Part shown: piece after piece, positions 25,674 to 35,400 of the stretch
Layout: every line of letters begins with the position of its first letter
How positions within the stretch are numbered: the stretch's first letter is position 1
From: Pirellulales bacterium
Lineage (GTDB): Bacteria; Planctomycetota; Planctomycetia; Pirellulales; Lacipirellulaceae
Length of the DNA: 64,000 nt
NCBI GenBank assembly: GCA_028279215.1
Contig: JANQOF010000072.1
Span: 29,942 to 93,941 of the forward strand
Direction of reading: 5' to 3'
Program-made: the position numbers and the translations under genes
The notes under the pieces: model-generated
What the model saw: only the letters and a program-made list of their open reading frames with translations
The model's database searches: none
Told to the model about the DNA's origin: nothing

Positions 25674-26878
25674 TTCGGTTCGTAGTCGTCACATTTGTCG
25701 CCCTCACGCTCACCACCGTGGCGAATGCAAACGCGCCGGAGATTGTCTTGCAAAACGGCGAGCGTCACATCGCCCGGTTACTCGGCATCGCAGACGGGAA
25801 GCTGACGATAAACTCCGACGAGTCTAGCGAGCAAACACTTGCTCCAGAGCAGTGGATGCGGTGGAATCACCCAGCCGACCCGGCGCTGCGGCCAACTGTG
25901 CATTTCGGCGGTTCATCCCAATTACTCGCCAAGCAGGACTGGACGGGCAAAGTCCCGATCGAGATTTCCAGCGACGAGGTGATTATCAATCATCACGCGC
26001 TCGGAAAGGTATCACTCAACAGACGAGATGTCCGTTGCGTGCTGGTCGCTACGGCCAGAGAACCGGACACGGCCCAACGATTGCTCGCCGAAGCAGATCG
26101 ACTGGCGGACGGTGATCGCGTGTGGCTGACCAATGGCGACCTACTGCAAGGGCGTATCGTGAGTTTCGATGGCACTAGGCTTGATCTTGAGCTCGCAGGC
26201 GAACTAACACCTATTCTGGCCAAACGTATCGCGGGCATAGCATTCGTCGACCGTACCGACTCGACACAAACCAAGGACACCCGGTTTCTGGCGGGCTTCG
26301 ACGACGGTTCGATTGTGGAAGTGGCAAACGTCCGGCTTGAGGATGGCCAGCTCACATTGACCCGTGACGACACCACGCAGTGGACGACGTTCGACGATAG
26401 CCAATTCGTGTTCCTACAGTCGCTAGCGCCATCGATTGTGTATCTCTCCGACATGGAACCGGTGAACTTCAAACACACGCCATATTTCAGCGGCGCCTGG
26501 CCGCTGGCGCAAGATCGCGGTCTCGATGGGAACGCGCTCTCGACTGGTGGTTGCCGCTATGCGAAGGGAATTGCGATGCACTCCGCGTCGCGCGTCGTGT
26601 ACCAGGTGCCTGATGGGGCAACAAAGTTCTTGGCAACGATTGGGCTCGACGATAGCGCCGGCGATCAAGGTAGCGTGGTGTTCCGTCTGTATCGACTAAC
26701 CGCCTCGGGGCTCGAGCCGGCTTACGAAAGCCCCGTTGTTCGCGGTGGCACCCCGCCGCAGCCCGTGAGCGTCGACCTCGCCGGGGCGACTGCCGTTGTG
26801 CTGGTGGTCGACTACGCCGACCGAGGTGACGAACTCGACCGAGCCAACTGGCTCGACGCTCGATTTGTGCGAGAGTGA
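25670..26878 (+). CDS. Secreted NPCBM-domain protein
   Basis: 402 aa from ATG 25670 (ATGA overlap). Signal peptide ~1-20 (TVANA). Two SH3-like/beta segments (GERHIARLLGI..., GDLLQGRIVSFDG...) precede a C-terminal NPCBM/NEW2-type carbohydrate-binding domain (~265-400) recognised by YAKGIAMHSASRVVYQV and FLATIGLDDSAG. Probably binds glycans or surface polymers in the periplasm or outside. Last gene of the overlapping set starting at 14683. Confidence 0.83.
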   Translation: MIRFVVVTFVALTLTTVANANAPEIVLQNGERHIARLLGIADGKLTINSDESSEQTLAPEQWMRWNHPADPALRPTVHFGGSSQLLAKQDWTGKVPIEISSDEVIINHHALGKVSLNRRDVRCVLVATAREPDTAQRLLAEADRLADGDRVWLTNGDLLQGRIVSFDGTRLDLELAGELTPILAKRIAGIAFVDRTDSTQTKDTRFLAGFDDGSIVEVANVRLEDGQLTLTRDDTTQWTTFDDSQFVFLQSLAPSIVYLSDMEPVNFKHTPYFSGAWPLAQDRGLDGNALSTGGCRYAKGIAMHSASRVVYQVPDGATKFLATIGLDDSAGDQGSVVFRLYRLTASGLEPAYESPVVRGGTPPQPVSVDLAGATAVVLVVDYADRGDELDRANWLDARFVRE

Positions 26879-26985
26879 ATAGTCGGCAACCTTCGGCAAG
26901 AATACCCGGAAGCAGACGAATCACGCATGCGGTCGTCCAAATTCGCTAAGATGATAGTGGTTTGTTCTCCATCGCACGGTACGCT

Positions 26986-27903
26986 ATGCCTCGCTACGTT
27001 TCCAACCTGGTCGTCTGGATCGCGGTGCTCTCGGTTTGCTTTGCCAAGTTACCAGCCAACGAACCCGACGACCGAACGACGGATCCGGCACCCCTTAAGT
27101 GGCGGAACCTGGAGAATGTGTATCGACTCTCGCCACGCATCACCAGCGGGAGCGCTCCTATGGACGACGTGGCCTTCGCCACGCTGGCCGACGAGGGCGT
27201 GACGACAGTGGTAAGCGTCGACGGAGCTCGCCCTCGGGTGGAACTTGCCCGCAAGCATCGGCTGCGCTACGTGCATGTCCCGATTGGTTACGATGGCCTA
27301 TCACGCGACGCTGAATTGGCGTTGGTCCGCGTGATGCAGAAAACCACGGGCTCGGTGTACATCCATTGCCACCACGGCAAGCATCGCGGTCCGGCAGCCG
27401 CGGCCGTCGCCTGCTTGGCCGAAGGATCGGTCGATCGGGCGGGAGCGGTGCACATCCTGGAGGTTGCCGGAACCGCGGAGTCTTACCGCGGTCTGTGGCA
27501 TGACGTACAGGCGTTTGAGTTGCCGAGTGCCGAAGAACAATTGCCCGACTTGGTCGAGATAGCCGAGGTGGACGGTATGGTCGAGGCGATGGCGAACATT
27601 GCCATCGCAACGGAACACTTACACGACTTGGCGGGAAATGACTGGGTACCGCTGGCAGATCGTCCGGACGTCGAAGCCCAGCAGGCAGCCTTGCTTTTGT
27701 GGGAGGGCTTTCGCGAGGCGAAACGTTTCTCAGAGAAGGAAGATGAACCCAAAATCCAAGCTGCTCTGGCGGCAGCTGAGCAACAAGCCAGTCGACTGCG
27801 CAAGATCATTGAATCCGGCGAAACAGCATCCGCCGCGCGGGCACTGGCAGCCTTAGAGGCAAGCTGCAAAACATGCCACGCCCGGCACCGCGATAATCGC
27901 TAA
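26986..27903 (+). CDS. Secreted tyrosine/dual-specificity-phosphatase-like protein fused to a cytochrome c'-like domain
   Basis: 305 aa from ATG 26986 with a signal peptide (~1-24). Residues ~45-175 follow the DSP fold with the P-loop C128-HHGKH-R134 (CX5R). The general-acid Asp is not obvious. Residues ~185-300 form a helical bundle ending in C294-KT-C297-H298, the C-terminal CxxCH heme site typical of cytochrome c'; Met198 or Met202 could be the axial ligand. The combination of phosphatase P-loop and covalent heme in one exported protein is unusual. A ~150-bp repeat starts two bases after the stop. Confidence 0.75.
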   Translation: MPRYVSNLVVWIAVLSVCFAKLPANEPDDRTTDPAPLKWRNLENVYRLSPRITSGSAPMDDVAFATLADEGVTTVVSVDGARPRVELARKHRLRYVHVPIGYDGLSRDAELALVRVMQKTTGSVYIHCHHGKHRGPAAAAVACLAEGSVDRAGAVHILEVAGTAESYRGLWHDVQAFELPSAEEQLPDLVEIAEVDGMVEAMANIAIATEHLHDLAGNDWVPLADRPDVEAQQAALLLWEGFREAKRFSEKEDEPKIQAALAAAEQQASRLRKIIESGETASAARALAALEASCKTCHARHRDNR

Positions 27904-27904
27904 G

Positions 27905-28057
27905 GCGTGCTTCGGATATCTGTAGCGTTGTTGGCGCCAACGAGTCGAGTCTGGCAAGGCGGCCGAAGCAGGCGAATCTGCATGATTCGTCGATGCATGC
28001 CAACGTTGCCAGGCGCAGACGTAGTCAGCCAGCACCCTACAGATATCCGAAGGGCGA
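27905..28057 (+). repeat. ~150-bp structured intergenic repeat, copy 1
   Basis: Starts two bases after a stop codon and ends two bases before the converging apgM stop. Its ends form 16-bp perfect inverted repeats: CTTCGGATATCTGTAG (27910-27925) and CTACAGATATCCGAAG (28037-28052). Inside are TTGGCGCCAA and a conserved core GAATCTGCATGATTCGTCG. Related to 51687-51840 and 63854-64000, but the most divergent of the three. Confidence 0.85.
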
Positions 28058-28058
28058 T

Positions 28059-29264
28059 CTAAGCACCAAACTTGTTCATGCGCCCGGCGTTGGCCAGCGC
28101 CAGAGACATCAGGTACTTGGCCTCGAACTGGCCAAGTCCCCCGCGCAAGCATTCGGCTTCGCCAAACACCTCACACGGATCCGTACGGCAGTTCTTCGCC
28201 CACAGCAACGTGGGCACGGGATGCCAACTGTGGCTGGCAAGCATTGCCGGAGTTGAGTGATCGCCGGTGCAAATGAAAACATCTGGCCCCAATTCCATGA
28301 TCCTCGGCACGCAGGCGTCTAGCTCTTCGGTGCGCTTGGTTTTCGCCTCGAAATCGCCATCCTCGCCGGTCGAGTCGGTATACTTGAAGTGGATGAAGAA
28401 GAAGTCGTACTTCTGCCAGTTCTCCCTGAGCACGTCCATCTGATCGTCTAGCGTCTGGGCTTCTCCCACCACGTCCATCCCAACCAATCGTGCCAGCCCC
28501 TTGTACATGGGATACACTGCGATCGCAGCGGCCTTCAGTCCGTACACTTCCTCGTAAGAGGGCAACGAAGGCTTCGCTGCGATACCTCGCAATGTACAGA
28601 AGTTGGCCTTCGGTTGATCTTTGAGCAGTTCGCCTGCCTGCTTCAAGAAGTCGCGGCAGGCTTGAGCTGTTTTTTCGCTGCCTGAGTCGTTCCCGGCTGG
28701 CGTAAGAGGTGGTACACCCGTCGCTTGCGGATCAGTATCGTCAACATCGTCTTCCAAACCTTCGCCACGAAGCACGATGACAAACCGGTGCTCTTTCACC
28801 GGCTCGACAAACACCTCGATTCCAGGAATGGAAATCTCTCGCAACTTGATGGCTAGTGGAGCGCTCTCCTCCGTGGGAATACGACCTGCGCGGCGATCGC
28901 TGATACTGCCTTGTGCATCAAGCGTGCAAAAGTTCGCCCGAATCGCTACGTCGCCCTCTTTGAGCTCGAAGCCTATTCCGGTTGCCTCGAGAGCGCCGCG
29001 ACCAATCAAATACTTCACTGGGTCGTACCCAAACAGCCCCAGGTGTCCAGGGCCGCTACCGGGACTGATGCCCGGAAACACGGGAATGCTGCTACCTAGT
29101 ACCCCCTGTAAGGTCAGCCGATCAAGGTTGGGTGTCGCCGCGGTTTCCAGCTCGGTTCGGCCGCCCGGTTGTTGAGGCAAACCACCAAGGCCGTCGCCGA
29201 CCAGCAAGACAATTTTTGAGTCGTTCTTCGTGTGGAGTTCGCGAGTGAGTGTATGAATATCCAT
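28059..29264 (-). CDS. apgM: 2,3-bisphosphoglycerate-independent phosphoglycerate mutase (archaeal type)
   Basis: 401 aa from ATG 29262-29264, the usual ApgM length. Metal and phosphoserine motifs of the alkaline-phosphatase superfamily are present: LLVGDGLGG (N-terminal Asp), TPNLDRL, PGSGPGHLGLFGYDP (Ser/Asn site), FIHFKYTDSTGEDGDF, FICTGDHSTP and the HSWHPVP histidines. It interconverts 3- and 2-phosphoglycerate in glycolysis and gluconeogenesis in the cytoplasm, using Mn. It is convergent with the phosphatase-like gene, with repeat copy 1 between their ends. Confidence 0.92.
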   Translation of the reverse strand: MDIHTLTRELHTKNDSKIVLLVGDGLGGLPQQPGGRTELETAATPNLDRLTLQGVLGSSIPVFPGISPGSGPGHLGLFGYDPVKYLIGRGALEATGIGFELKEGDVAIRANFCTLDAQGSISDRRAGRIPTEESAPLAIKLREISIPGIEVFVEPVKEHRFVIVLRGEGLEDDVDDTDPQATGVPPLTPAGNDSGSEKTAQACRDFLKQAGELLKDQPKANFCTLRGIAAKPSLPSYEEVYGLKAAAIAVYPMYKGLARLVGMDVVGEAQTLDDQMDVLRENWQKYDFFFIHFKYTDSTGEDGDFEAKTKRTEELDACVPRIMELGPDVFICTGDHSTPAMLASHSWHPVPTLLWAKNCRTDPCEVFGEAECLRGGLGQFEAKYLMSLALANAGRMNKFGA

Positions 29265-29390
29265 ATGGCGCAGTAGAAATCCGGAGGCTGGTAGGCGTGG
29301 GCGACACAACTCAATCCTACCGATCTTACCGCCATACGCCGCGCCGCGGCAGGGCCTGCGCACAAGTCGATGAACGCTGGGAGACTCGGG

Positions 29391-30338
29391 TCACTCGCCC
29401 TTGGCGGCCAAGCTCCAAGCGTCGAGCCAAGTGACTTCGACCGGCTGCATGTCGAATTCGCTCAACAGCCGCTCGTGCATATCGGCCAGATGCCCTGCCC
29501 CGTAGAAGACTCCAAGCTTCTTCTTACCAGCGTCGATCTGCTGGCGAAGTACCTTGAGCGCTGCCTTGTTTCGCTCCGTAATCAATGTCGACCCGTTTTC
29601 GCCACCGAATGCCGTCAATAGGGATTCCATCTCAGCGAGTTGTCCGGCCATGGCAATCTTGAGTTGGCGTGCTCGATCTTTTGCGAACAAGACCCTCATC
29701 AAATCGATATCGGGCGTTGCGCCCTCGGCTTGCATCGTGCTTTGGTGGGCGATCGACTGGCCCACCATGCGAAAGTACATCTGGATGAAACTCTCGCCAC
29801 GGCTATCCATGCTGTCGAAGAACTCTTCCGGCGACATATCCGCGTGAACGAAGTTCTTCTTGGTGTAATCCACCTGTTCTAGCTGGTGCTCAAGCTCCAG
29901 CATGTTCTTCATGCCGTTCTGCAACGCACCGAGTGCGTGGCGATTCGAAGCCTTGGTCCCCGGTTCGATGACGGTTCCTTCCGGCGCCACCAATTCGTAG
30001 AGCAGAGCATCATAGGATTCAAACAGCTGGTTTAGCTTGGAGTAGTAGTCCGCATCGCCAACGTGCACCGCGCCCACCAAATCGACCTCTACACCCGGCT
30101 TGCCCGCCTCGGGAGTCGAGCGGTATCGGACGACGGCCACCTGCATCGCCAGCGGCTGGCCCTCTGGGCCTTTCTTTACACGGACCCATTCGGCTCCAAC
30201 GCCCTTTTCTAGTTTGCTAGCGGTCGCTTCCGGTGCTGCCGCTGATTGAGCGTCGATCTGCCCTGTCGGGACCAAAACGCTCACCAACAGCAGCGGCCGA
30301 AGCGAGGGATGCAATAGGCGGCAGAATTGGTAGCGCAT
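29391..30338 (-). CDS. Secreted TraB/GumN (TIKI-like) domain protein
   Basis: 315 aa from ATG 30336-30338. A signal peptide (~1-31, LLLVSVLVPTGQIDAQ) precedes a TraB/PrgY/GumN-type fold: DLVGAVHVGDADYYSKLN with the conserved GxxH, YDALLYELVAPEGT, ERNKAALKVLRQQ and GVFYGAGHLADMHERL near the end. Relatives include metal-dependent proteases (TIKI) and plasmid-control proteins, so a membrane-associated hydrolase role is plausible but unproven. It is divergent from the BBP7 gene. Confidence 0.82.
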   Translation of the reverse strand: MRYQFCRLLHPSLRPLLLVSVLVPTGQIDAQSAAAPEATASKLEKGVGAEWVRVKKGPEGQPLAMQVAVVRYRSTPEAGKPGVEVDLVGAVHVGDADYYSKLNQLFESYDALLYELVAPEGTVIEPGTKASNRHALGALQNGMKNMLELEHQLEQVDYTKKNFVHADMSPEEFFDSMDSRGESFIQMYFRMVGQSIAHQSTMQAEGATPDIDLMRVLFAKDRARQLKIAMAGQLAEMESLLTAFGGENGSTLITERNKAALKVLRQQIDAGKKKLGVFYGAGHLADMHERLLSEFDMQPVEVTWLDAWSLAAKGE

Positions 30339-30682
30339 CGCGTAGGCCTCGTAATTTAGGTGGTTGAGACAGGCTAGCGGGTGGCGTGCACCCACGCTGC
30401 TAAGTATACGCCCGGTCCGCTGTTGGAGGCAATTCGCTGACCAGTCGGATCATCACCCACAAGCCGCCATGGCGACTGGATTTCCACCCATTTGCTAGCG
30501 AGAAGTAGCCACGCGCCCGGCTGCCGCGAAACTCGCGATTTTCGTTACTCCTTACCAAAGTTACTCAACTCCTACGACCGGCGCTTCCGATACTACCCAC
30601 ACAGACACGCTCCAAAATTGGGCCGGGCGCCGTGCATACGCGCTTGCCTGCCGAGCCATCAGCACAAGGGTAGTAAACACAA
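30339..30682. other. Gene-free divergent intergenic region
   Basis: 344 bases between the TraB-like gene and the BBP7 gene. It should contain two outward promoters. TTACTCCTTACCAAAGTTACTCAACTCCTAC (about 30546-30576 overall) shows an internally repeated TTACTC-type pattern, but no confident promoter was identified. Confidence 0.35.
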
Positions 30683-32134
30683 ATGTCTGCCTCCTCACTC
30701 AAACCCATCTTGTTCACCATGGTGGTCGCCTTGGGCGTCTCGTCGACGGCTAAGGCTCAGCTCGACGATCCGTGCAGCCCGTTCTACGGTTGTTCGAACG
30801 ATATGCAGTTCTTCGAGCCGGTCGACCTCGATCTCGATTGCCGAGGTTGCTGCGAGCAATGCGGCTTTCATTTCAGCTACGAGAAACTCGCGTGGGCGAT
30901 CACGGGCGAACGTGTGGAACTGGGTGATCCCACGGCCATCCAGCGTTGGTTCAACAATTTCGATGGCACTCCGGTCGATCCCACCACGGGCGAGGACATT
31001 CTACCGCCGGTGATTCCCAACAGCATTATGGACGCTGTTCCGCGGGCAAGCTGGCACACCGGCGATAGATACGAGCTGGGCTATTGGCACGAGAACGGAA
31101 CGGGCTGGTTGATGGGCATCCTGAATGGGCCGGACCAGGAACAGTTTGAAACATTCGGTTTGAACGGTGGTGTAATGGGCGGATTTCAGACCGGACTTCG
31201 CAACCCGGTTGGCGACGTATTCGTCGCATTTCGTACCGACCCAGGCCTGCTTGCCGGCTTCATCGATAGGCTTCACGACTTCGATGTCGGCCCTGGCGGC
31301 GGGATCTTGCCCGACGACGAAAATGGCAACGGCGTAGCCGATGGAGATGGGATCGCTGACGACCTGAACGCGAACAACGTCTACGGACCAGATGGCTTCA
31401 GCCTTGATGGAGTCACGTTCCTGGGCGTTCCCACGGACTATGGCGATTTGGTGATCATCCCGATCTCATTTGGCACCGTGAACATCAAGAACTCCACTCA
31501 TCTGAACGGTTTCGAGCTGATGCGAGCCCATCGCATCGACAACTCGCATTTCAAAGTGGCGAACCAGAACAACCACTTCGAATGGGGCTACGGGGCGCGA
31601 TATCTGCAGATCGACGACCGATTCATGGTCGACGCTTTGGCAGTCGAAGACTCTGATTGGTCGATTGGCAACACCCAGATTAACTCGCGAATCATGAACA
31701 ACATCGTCGGGCCCCAGGTGACCTACAAGTGGCGACACGTACGTGGTCGTTGGCAGCTCAGTTCGACCGGTCGATTCATGTGGGGCTTCAACATCCGCGA
31801 CTGGCGTCAACGGGGCTTCATCGGTGAACAGTCGATCCCAGGCCAGAACAACAGTCCACTAATGCTGCCGACACAGAGTTTTGCGCATGGCCGTAGCGAC
31901 CATGGTTTTTCGCCGACCGCCGAACTGCGGTTAGACCTGGAATACCGCCTGACCGACAATATTCGGCTACAGCTCGGCTATACAGGGACTTTCGTCGACA
32001 ATATTCGCCGAGCGTCAGTGCACAACGACTACCGCCTCAACGAGAGTGGCAACGTGATGGGCTTTGCTAATGTGAACGAGGGCCAGGAGATTTTCGCAAG
32101 CGGCGTGAACGGTGGTGTGGTCATCACCCAATAG
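30683..32134 (+). CDS. BBP7-type outer-membrane beta-barrel protein
   Basis: 483 aa from ATG 30683. Signal peptide ~1-25 (STAKAQ). A Cys-rich N-terminal segment (DCRGCCEQCG) leads into the typical BBP7 start (FHFSYEKLAWAITGERV). Alternating amphipathic strands follow, with landmarks HLNGFELMRAHR, FEWGYGARYLQIDDRF and LRLDLEYRLTDNIRLQLGYTGTFVDNI near the end. Residues ~210-235 carry a DDENGNGVADGDG Ca-binding-type loop. Putative beta-barrel porin-7 proteins are a planctomycete outer-membrane family, so this is a strong lineage marker. Confidence 0.9.
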   Translation: MSASSLKPILFTMVVALGVSSTAKAQLDDPCSPFYGCSNDMQFFEPVDLDLDCRGCCEQCGFHFSYEKLAWAITGERVELGDPTAIQRWFNNFDGTPVDPTTGEDILPPVIPNSIMDAVPRASWHTGDRYELGYWHENGTGWLMGILNGPDQEQFETFGLNGGVMGGFQTGLRNPVGDVFVAFRTDPGLLAGFIDRLHDFDVGPGGGILPDDENGNGVADGDGIADDLNANNVYGPDGFSLDGVTFLGVPTDYGDLVIIPISFGTVNIKNSTHLNGFELMRAHRIDNSHFKVANQNNHFEWGYGARYLQIDDRFMVDALAVEDSDWSIGNTQINSRIMNNIVGPQVTYKWRHVRGRWQLSSTGRFMWGFNIRDWRQRGFIGEQSIPGQNNSPLMLPTQSFAHGRSDHGFSPTAELRLDLEYRLTDNIRLQLGYTGTFVDNIRRASVHNDYRLNESGNVMGFANVNEGQEIFASGVNGGVVITQ

Positions 32135-32431
32135 GTGTAAATGCCGCAGCGGTAATTGGTTACGCCGATGTTTCGGAGTTGGCTGCCTAACCACTACAAG
32201 CGACAAGGTTTCCTCTATCTACCTGGCCTTACCGCGTTATACTGAGTAAACGCCCGCTTGCTAGGTCTGGACGGGTGTTGTCGGCGAAGTCACCGCGATG
32301 CCACTGATCGGCAGAGTCGCCACAAGGCGGCGCTTCGCCGCCGCCCGGAGCGTGGTGCATGCACGCGGTCGATAACCTGAAGGTGGTCCACCACCAAGTG
32401 GACGCCCGAGGTTTGTCCCGCCGTCCCATCC
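32135..32431. other. Intergenic region with a GC hairpin
   Basis: 297 bases without a gene. GGCGGCG-CTT-CGCCGCC (32326-32342) is a perfect 7-bp hairpin without a following T-run. The rest should contain the promoter of the FAAL fusion gene. Confidence 0.4.
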
Positions 32432-35400
32432 ATGTCCCACCCGAATATGAACGTCCCCCAGGCCACCACCGCGGCCAACTTGCCCAAGATGGTCCTACCC
32501 CGCTGGGGCAGCGGCCGATCCATCACCGGTGGCTCGCCACCGCAACCCCATCTTGCGCCGGCAGGGGTTACGAGTGTCGATACGTCGGCATCCACATTGG
32601 TCGAGTTGCTACGTACTCGCGCGGCCGAGCTGCCGAGTGCCCGTGCATTTACCTACGCTGTCGACGGCGAGCTCAAGTTCGAGCACCTGACTTACGGCGA
32701 ACTCGATTTGCGAGCACGTGCGATCGCCGGAAGGCTGCAGCGTGCCGGCCTCAGCGGCGGACGTGCCCTGATGCTCTATCCTTCGGGGCTCGATTTTGTA
32801 GCGGCGTTCTTTGGCTGTTTGTACGCTGGTGTAGTGGCCGTGCCGGCCTACCCGCCACGTCGCAATCGCAACGCGGATCGCATCGAGCGAGTGGTTCGCG
32901 ACGCGGAAGCAAGCATCGTGCTATCAACCGAGCACGCGCTGATGCGAACCGACGGCCAACTCGACCATAACGCGGAGCTACGAAAACTCCCTTGGTGGGC
33001 CACCGATGAGATCTCCTCCTGCGAGGCCGGCGACTGGCGGGAGCCAATCGTCGAACCAGACGACTTGGCGTTCCTACAGTACACGTCTGGATCGACAGGC
33101 GATCCCAAGGGCGTGATGCTCAGCCACCGCAACTTACTTGCCAACGCAGCGGTGATTCGAGAAGGGTTCGACACGATGCGGCAGGATATAGCCGTTTTTT
33201 GGCTGCCACTGTATCACGACATGGGACTAATCGGTGGCATCATCGAACCGCTGTACGCGGCAACCTATTGCACGCTGATGTCGCCCGCACACTTCCTGCA
33301 AAAACCACTGCGGTGGTTGGAGATGATTTCTTCAATCGGCGCCACCGTTAGCGGCGGTCCGAATTTCGCCTACGACTTATGTGTTGATCGGGTAACGGAC
33401 GAGCAGGCAGCGAAGCTTGATCTGAGTCGATGGTCGCTGGCATTCAATGGCGCCGAGCCAATCGGCGCTGAGACGCTCGAAAGGTTCGCCGAAAAGTTCG
33501 CCATCGCCGGTTTTCGTCGCGAAGCACTCTATCCGTGCTACGGCCTGGCCGAAGCAACCTTACTAGTGACTGGCGGCAAACGACTTGTCGCCCCAAAAAC
33601 GCGCACCGTTGATGTAGCAAAGCTACAAGCTGGGCGTGCTGTCGAGCCCGATCCAACCGACGACCCGAATCAAATGCAAACGCTGGTTCAGTGTGGCCAC
33701 GGGCTTCTGGACCAGGACGTTCGGGTCGTCGATCCAGAAACCCGCGTCGAGTGCCCCCGTGGTACTGTGGGAGAGATTTGGGTCGCCGGCGACAGCGTCG
33801 CGCTGGGCTACTGGCGTAGGGAAGAGAGTTCGGCCGAAGTATTCAACAATAAGCTGCCCGGCGTGGCAAAGCGATTTCTGCGTACTGGCGACTTGGGGGT
33901 GATCGACGAAGCAGGGCTGTTCGTAATCGGTCGTCGAAAAGACCTGGTGATCATTCGCGGGGTCAACCACTACCCGCAAGATATCGAAGCAACCGCCCGA
34001 TCGGTGGACGATTCGTTATCAGGAACTCGTACCGCGGTATTCGGTGTGCCGGCTATTGGTGGCGAGCAGGTGGTGGTAGTGCAGGAGTTGGCCCGCCGCA
34101 ACACGTACGAACCGGCAGCACTCGTCAAGTCGATTCGACAACGAATACTTGAAGTGCACGATGTTTCGCCCGCCGACATCGTACTCGTCGCGCCGAACTC
34201 ATTGCGGAAAACGTCTAGCGGCAAACTGCAACGTTACGCCTGCCGAGTCGAGTATCTCGAAGAGAAACTCAAGAAAGTTGCCACGGATGCCGCCGATACG
34301 GAATTGTGCTCCAGTGCGGAATCGCCAACGGATACCACCGACTTAGCTTCAGAAGTGCTAGACGTGGTTTCCGCCGTAGCCAAGGAGCGCGCGGTGGAGC
34401 TCACGCAAGACTCGCAGTTGCTCGATCTTGGTCTCGACTCACTCGAGCGGATGGAGATGGTCGCCGTACTCGAAGATCGATTCGGCTGCCGTTTTCCGGA
34501 ACAAATGGTGTTGGAGATGCAAACCCCCAATGACATCATTCGCGCTGTCGAACAACAGGGAAGCGAAGACCATGAAGCAACGCGGCGCGACCGCGAAATC
34601 GCACCCGGCGACTACGACTTCGCTCTCTCGCCGGAGTACTTGGAACTGCGAAGAACGCTCGAGTTGACCGACAAGGTTGGTTTGCCAAACCCTTATTTCA
34701 CGGTGCACGAGGGCGTGACCAACGACCAGACCGTTATTGGTGGTCGCGAAATGGTCAACTTCTGCAGCTACAACTACCTGGGCATGTCGGGCGACCCATT
34801 GGTGGTCGCCGCGGCGCAGCACGCCACCGCGCGCTACGGCACCAGCGTATCGGCCAGCCGACTGGTGTCGGGCGAAAAGCCGTTGCACGGCCAACTCGAA
34901 AAAGCCATCGCAGACTTCCTGAGCGTTGAGGCTGCCATCACCATGGTCGGCGGCCACGCAACGAACGAAACTACGATTGGCCACCTGTTCGGCTCCGGCG
35001 ATTTGATCCTGCACGACGCGCTCTCGCACAATAGCATCGTGCAGGGGTGCAAGCTGTCGGGCGCGCATCGCCGTGCATTTCCACACAACAATCCGGCCGC
35101 CTGCCGCGAGTTGCTGCAACGTTACCGCAACGAGTATCGCCGCGTACTGATTGTGATTGAAGGCGTTTACAGTATGGATGGCGATATCGCCCCGCTCGCT
35201 GACTTCGTGGCACTCAAGGAAGAATACAAGACCTACCTTATGGTGGACGAAGCGCACTCGCTGGGAACCATAGGTCCTGGCGGACGCGGGATTGCAGCCA
35301 ACTTCGATATCGACCCACGACGTGTCGATCTTTGGATGGGCACCCTTAGCAAGTCTCTCGGTAGCTGCGGCGGGTATATTGCGGCGCGCCGCGAAATCGT

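Noticed and set aside
27806..28152. Small frames over the ~150-bp repeat (phrases like ASTNHADSPASAA), also at 51698-51889 and 63652-63966
   Set aside because: The shared peptide comes from the repeat DNA itself; frames differ in start and stop between copies and the element has non-coding structure.
32326..32342. GGCGGCG-CTT-CGCCGCC as terminator of the BBP7 gene
   Set aside because: It lies ~190 bases after the stop and is not followed by a T-run.
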